A stretch of 64,000 nt of DNA from CAIZQW01 sp942493055. Its GTDB lineage: Bacteria; Verrucomicrobiota; Kiritimatiellia; RFP12; UBA1067. The stretch covers positions 992,001 through 1,056,000 of the forward strand of contig OW818680.1 of assembly GCA_942493055.1 (NCBI GenBank), read 5' to 3'. Both the position numbers and the translations under genes were made by a program. The notes beneath the pieces were generated by a model, which made no database searches, was not told where the DNA came from, and saw nothing but the letters and a program-made list of their open reading frames with translations. Of this stretch, positions 61,651 to 64,000 are shown piece after piece (position 1 is the stretch's first letter; each line of letters opens with the position of its first letter).

Positions 61651-64000
61651 ATGGCAACTCCAGTACAAGCCCTTCATATTGACCAATTGCCGCCGGAGCT
61701 CTCTGCAACTTTGCTGAGAGCGACCCGGCGCATCAAGCGCATCTTACTGTTACGCGGCCTTCTCGCGGTTGCAGCAACAGCGCTTATCGCGTTACTGGCC
61801 ATCATCGCGATTGACGCGTCCTTCGTCCTGTACAGCCAGGTGATTCGCTTCGCCTTGTCACTCCTCGGCTTATCCGCTGTCTCCTGGGTCGCCCTGCGCC
61901 ACCTCGTGCGCCCCCTGCTCCAGCCCTACTCGCCGGCGAAAATCGCAACACTCATTGAACAACGGCATCCTGAACTCGAAGAACGCCTTTCAACGGTTGT
62001 TGAACTCTTGTCCATGCCCGAGACCCGCGAGCGCGGTTCCGCACAGCTCGTTTCGCTGATCACCGAAGCCGCAGAGGCCGACGCACGCACCGTCTCGCCG
62101 AAGCGTGAATTTACTGGACGCACCATTAAACCCAAGCTGATCGTTGCGGGCATTGCAACCGGTATCGTCCTCTTGCTTTTCGCTGTTTGGCCCAACCAGT
62201 TCAGCCTGCTCTGTCTACGGGCCCTTGCACCCTTTGCTGAGCTTGATAATTTATTTGCCAGCCATTTGACGGTCAAGCCCGGCAGCCTCACCTTGCTCGT
62301 CGGAGACCCCTTAGAGGTTGATGTGAGCATCACGAGCGCGCTTCAGGGTCAAGCGTACTTGCGGAAAAAAAAGCTTAACGGATTCTGGTCACGCGAGACG
62401 CCTGAGCGCATGCGCCTGCTCCCACCCGAGGAAGCTTCCGCCGCAAACAAGCGTCACTTCCGCCAGCTTTTCCCTGCGGTTAACGCCTCGTTCCAATATC
62501 GCATCACCTGCGGTTATGCCTTGACGCGTTATTTCACCGTGACTGCGGTGGAGCGTCCGACAGCAACGATCCTGAAGATGTCCTACGTCTATCCGGACTA
62601 CACGGGGAAACCTGATCGAGTCATGACGAATGACTTCGGTGAAATAGTAGCCGTCATTGGAACGAAGATCGCCATCGATACCCACATCAACCGGCCAGCC
62701 GATGTGACGGGATCGTTCATCGCCCCGCCCAATGATTCCGCCATTGTTCCTTCACAACAGAAGCACCTGCAAAGACAGTTCCAACTCAGCAAAGAGTCAG
62801 GTCCGCAGTGGGGAATCGTTTTAAAGGATCAATTTGGCTTCACTAACCTGCCCACGTTCTATCCGTTGCGTGCGATTGCAGACCGTCCGCCGACCATTGT
62901 TTTCACACAACCCACCAAGCATACCCTGCGCATCGCCAAGCGCGGACATCTCGCACTCTCCTATCAAATCACCGATGACTTTGGCATCACCAACGTGACC
63001 ATGTCCATCGCAAACAACGACCAGCCTTTTTCCGAGCCGATCCCCTTGCGCAACCTCCAACCCACGGACACGGAGACCTGGCGCGGGGCTCAAACCGTTG
63101 ACTTACGCGATGAACAATGGGCCGCTTCCCGCAAACTCCGGATACAGCTCGCTGTGAGCGACAGACGGACCGAGCCTTTCGGCGGCCCGCAAGTGGCCAA
63201 GAGTCCTACGCTCACCATTGAGTTCGATGACGGGGCGCGTACGTTAGAATCGCAAAATTACAAAGAGCAGGCAGAGAAAATCAAACAGTCCATACAGGAC
63301 CTGACGGAGCAGCTCAAAAAAGATGAACGCCAAGCCGAAGAGTTGCGCAACAAGCTGGACAGCAAGCAAGAGCTGAATCCGCAAGACCAGCAAAAGCTCG
63401 ATGCCATCCGCAATGATTTAACGGAAGCTGAACAAAAGGTGGAGGACGCGATTGCTGAGAACAAAGACTCCGCATTAAAGCCCTTAGCGGACAAACTGGA
63501 CAAACTCAACAAAGACCAGATTACTGAGGCCCGTAAGACTGCGGAACAGGCGCAGCAAGCAGCGCAAAAAGAGCAAGCGCCTCAGATCCGCTCGCTCGAA
63601 AAGAAGCTAGAGGACGCGGCCAAAACTGCCGAGGAGATGAAGCGCGAAGCAGAAGCCTTTGCCCAGAAACTTGACAAGCTGGCTGCGCTCGATGAACTGG
63701 CCACCCGCGAAGAGGCTCTTGCGCAAGATGCTCCCAAGGCTGACACCCCCAATGAGATGAACGACTGGAAGCAGAACCAGGATGATATCCGCAACCGCTT
63801 TAATCAGGAGCGTTCACAACTTCCCGAAGCCCAGCAACCGAACAAAGACCAACTGAAAGAAAAAGCACGCCAAGCCCAGACTAAAAAAGCAGATCGTGCA
63901 CGCCTTGAAAAGGCGCGTGACACGCTCAAGGCACTTGCTGAAGAGGCCCAGCAACAAAGTGATAACCAAGAAGCTCTTGCCGATACCCAGAAGGAACGTG
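61651..64000 (+). CDS. Membrane protein with long charged coiled coil, DUF4175-like (3' end outside window)
   Basis: Open for 783 codons from ATG 61651 (AAGGCGG upstream) to the window end. Two to three membrane spans lie in the first 180 residues (LLAVAATALIALLAIIAI, LIVAGIATGIVLLLFAVW). Beta-rich Ig-like domains fill about 200-530. From about residue 540 onward the chain is a Lys/Glu/Gln-rich coiled coil (KEQAEKIKQSIQDLTEQLKK, EKKLEDAAKTAEEMKREAEA). Proteins of this kind close MoxR/VWA operons in planctomycetes and verrucomicrobia. Function unknown. Confidence 0.85.
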   Translation, partial: MATPVQALHIDQLPPELSATLLRATRRIKRILLLRGLLAVAATALIALLAIIAIDASFVLYSQVIRFALSLLGLSAVSWVALRHLVRPLLQPYSPAKIATLIEQRHPELEERLSTVVELLSMPETRERGSAQLVSLITEAAEADARTVSPKREFTGRTIKPKLIVAGIATGIVLLLFAVWPNQFSLLCLRALAPFAELDNLFASHLTVKPGSLTLLVGDPLEVDVSITSALQGQAYLRKKKLNGFWSRETPERMRLLPPEEASAANKRHFRQLFPAVNASFQYRITCGYALTRYFTVTAVERPTATILKMSYVYPDYTGKPDRVMTNDFGEIVAVIGTKIAIDTHINRPADVTGSFIAPPNDSAIVPSQQKHLQRQFQLSKESGPQWGIVLKDQFGFTNLPTFYPLRAIADRPPTIVFTQPTKHTLRIAKRGHLALSYQITDDFGITNVTMSIANNDQPFSEPIPLRNLQPTDTETWRGAQTVDLRDEQWAASRKLRIQLAVSDRRTEPFGGPQVAKSPTLTIEFDDGARTLESQNYKEQAEKIKQSIQDLTEQLKKDERQAEELRNKLDSKQELNPQDQQKLDAIRNDLTEAEQKVEDAIAENKDSALKPLADKLDKLNKDQITEARKTAEQAQQAAQKEQAPQIRSLEKKLEDAAKTAEEMKREAEAFAQKLDKLAALDELATREEALAQDAPKADTPNEMNDWKQNQDDIRNRFNQERSQLPEAQQPNKDQLKEKARQAQTKKADRARLEKARDTLKALAEEAQQQSDNQEALADTQKER

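Overview
The window is about 64 kb of GC-rich bacterial chromosome with tightly packed genes and no rRNA, tRNA, CRISPR array or recognisable transposase. The content points to the PVC superphylum, most likely Kiritimatiellota/Verrucomicrobiota or Lentisphaerota: many secreted glycoside hydrolases, SGNH esterases, a DUF1080 protein, a ThuA-like protein, LamG and beta-strand-repeat proteins, a HEAT/TolB protein with a single c-heme motif, creatininase and DegT genes in a sugar cluster, a XylR-type AraC regulator, and a MoxR/DUF58/BatA-type operon. This placement is inference from gene content; no marker rRNA is present.

Layout. 1-10.3 kb (minus strand): a partial GH106-like hydrolase, an AT-rich ankyrin lipoprotein, a two-domain SGNH protein, a BRO-type protein with a slippery A7 run, then a Tat/Sec-exported set (ThuA-like, GH20-like, TIM-barrel hydrolase). 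10.4-12.4 kb: a TrpD-like phosphoribosyltransferase translationally coupled to a zinc-type dehydrogenase. 12.5-17 kb (plus): secreted reprolysin-like protease, pdxJ, and a LysM protein whose L,D-transpeptidase-like domain has lost its catalytic Cys. 17-18.4 kb (minus): purN and a DUF1080 protein. 18.6-29 kb (plus): the glycine cleavage genes gcvT-gcvH-gcvPA-gcvPB, followed by a TadC-like protein, an FHA protein, a PEGA-repeat protein and hrpB. 29-39 kb: histone-like protein, fucI, SpoU methyltransferase, epmA/fmdB, pyrimidine-nucleoside phosphorylase and the HEAT/heme protein.

39-54 kb is the most informative region: a divergent carbohydrate locus. A XylR-family regulator (plus) faces two consecutive minus-strand operons: creatininase-DegT-xylose-isomerase-like-SSS symporter, and LamG-GH2-SGNH-beta-strand protein. 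Upstream of each operon is an almost identical 43-bp block (38/43 identical) with a 22-bp-period direct repeat TRCGAAC, ending exactly 10 nt before a good -35 box. This is a strong candidate for the regulator's operator and defines a two-operon regulon. 54-64 kb: MoxR ATPase, DUF58, BatA-type VWA protein, a second large membrane VWA-like protein and a coiled-coil protein that runs off the window.

A second layer of structure is non-coding. The window holds at least seven clusters of tandem 7- or 8-bp units of different sequence (GAAACTY, CTTTTNN, AACGCTY, GCCGACT, AGTTTCN, GGAATNNN), resembling the heptanucleotide STRRs known from cyanobacteria. Two lie inside genes, one coupled to a cloverleaf-like palindrome that adds 33 in-frame codons. 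There are also dispersed palindromic elements: a 110-bp family with two full copies and a half copy, a 44-bp family with two copies, and GGGAGC/GCTCCC hairpins.
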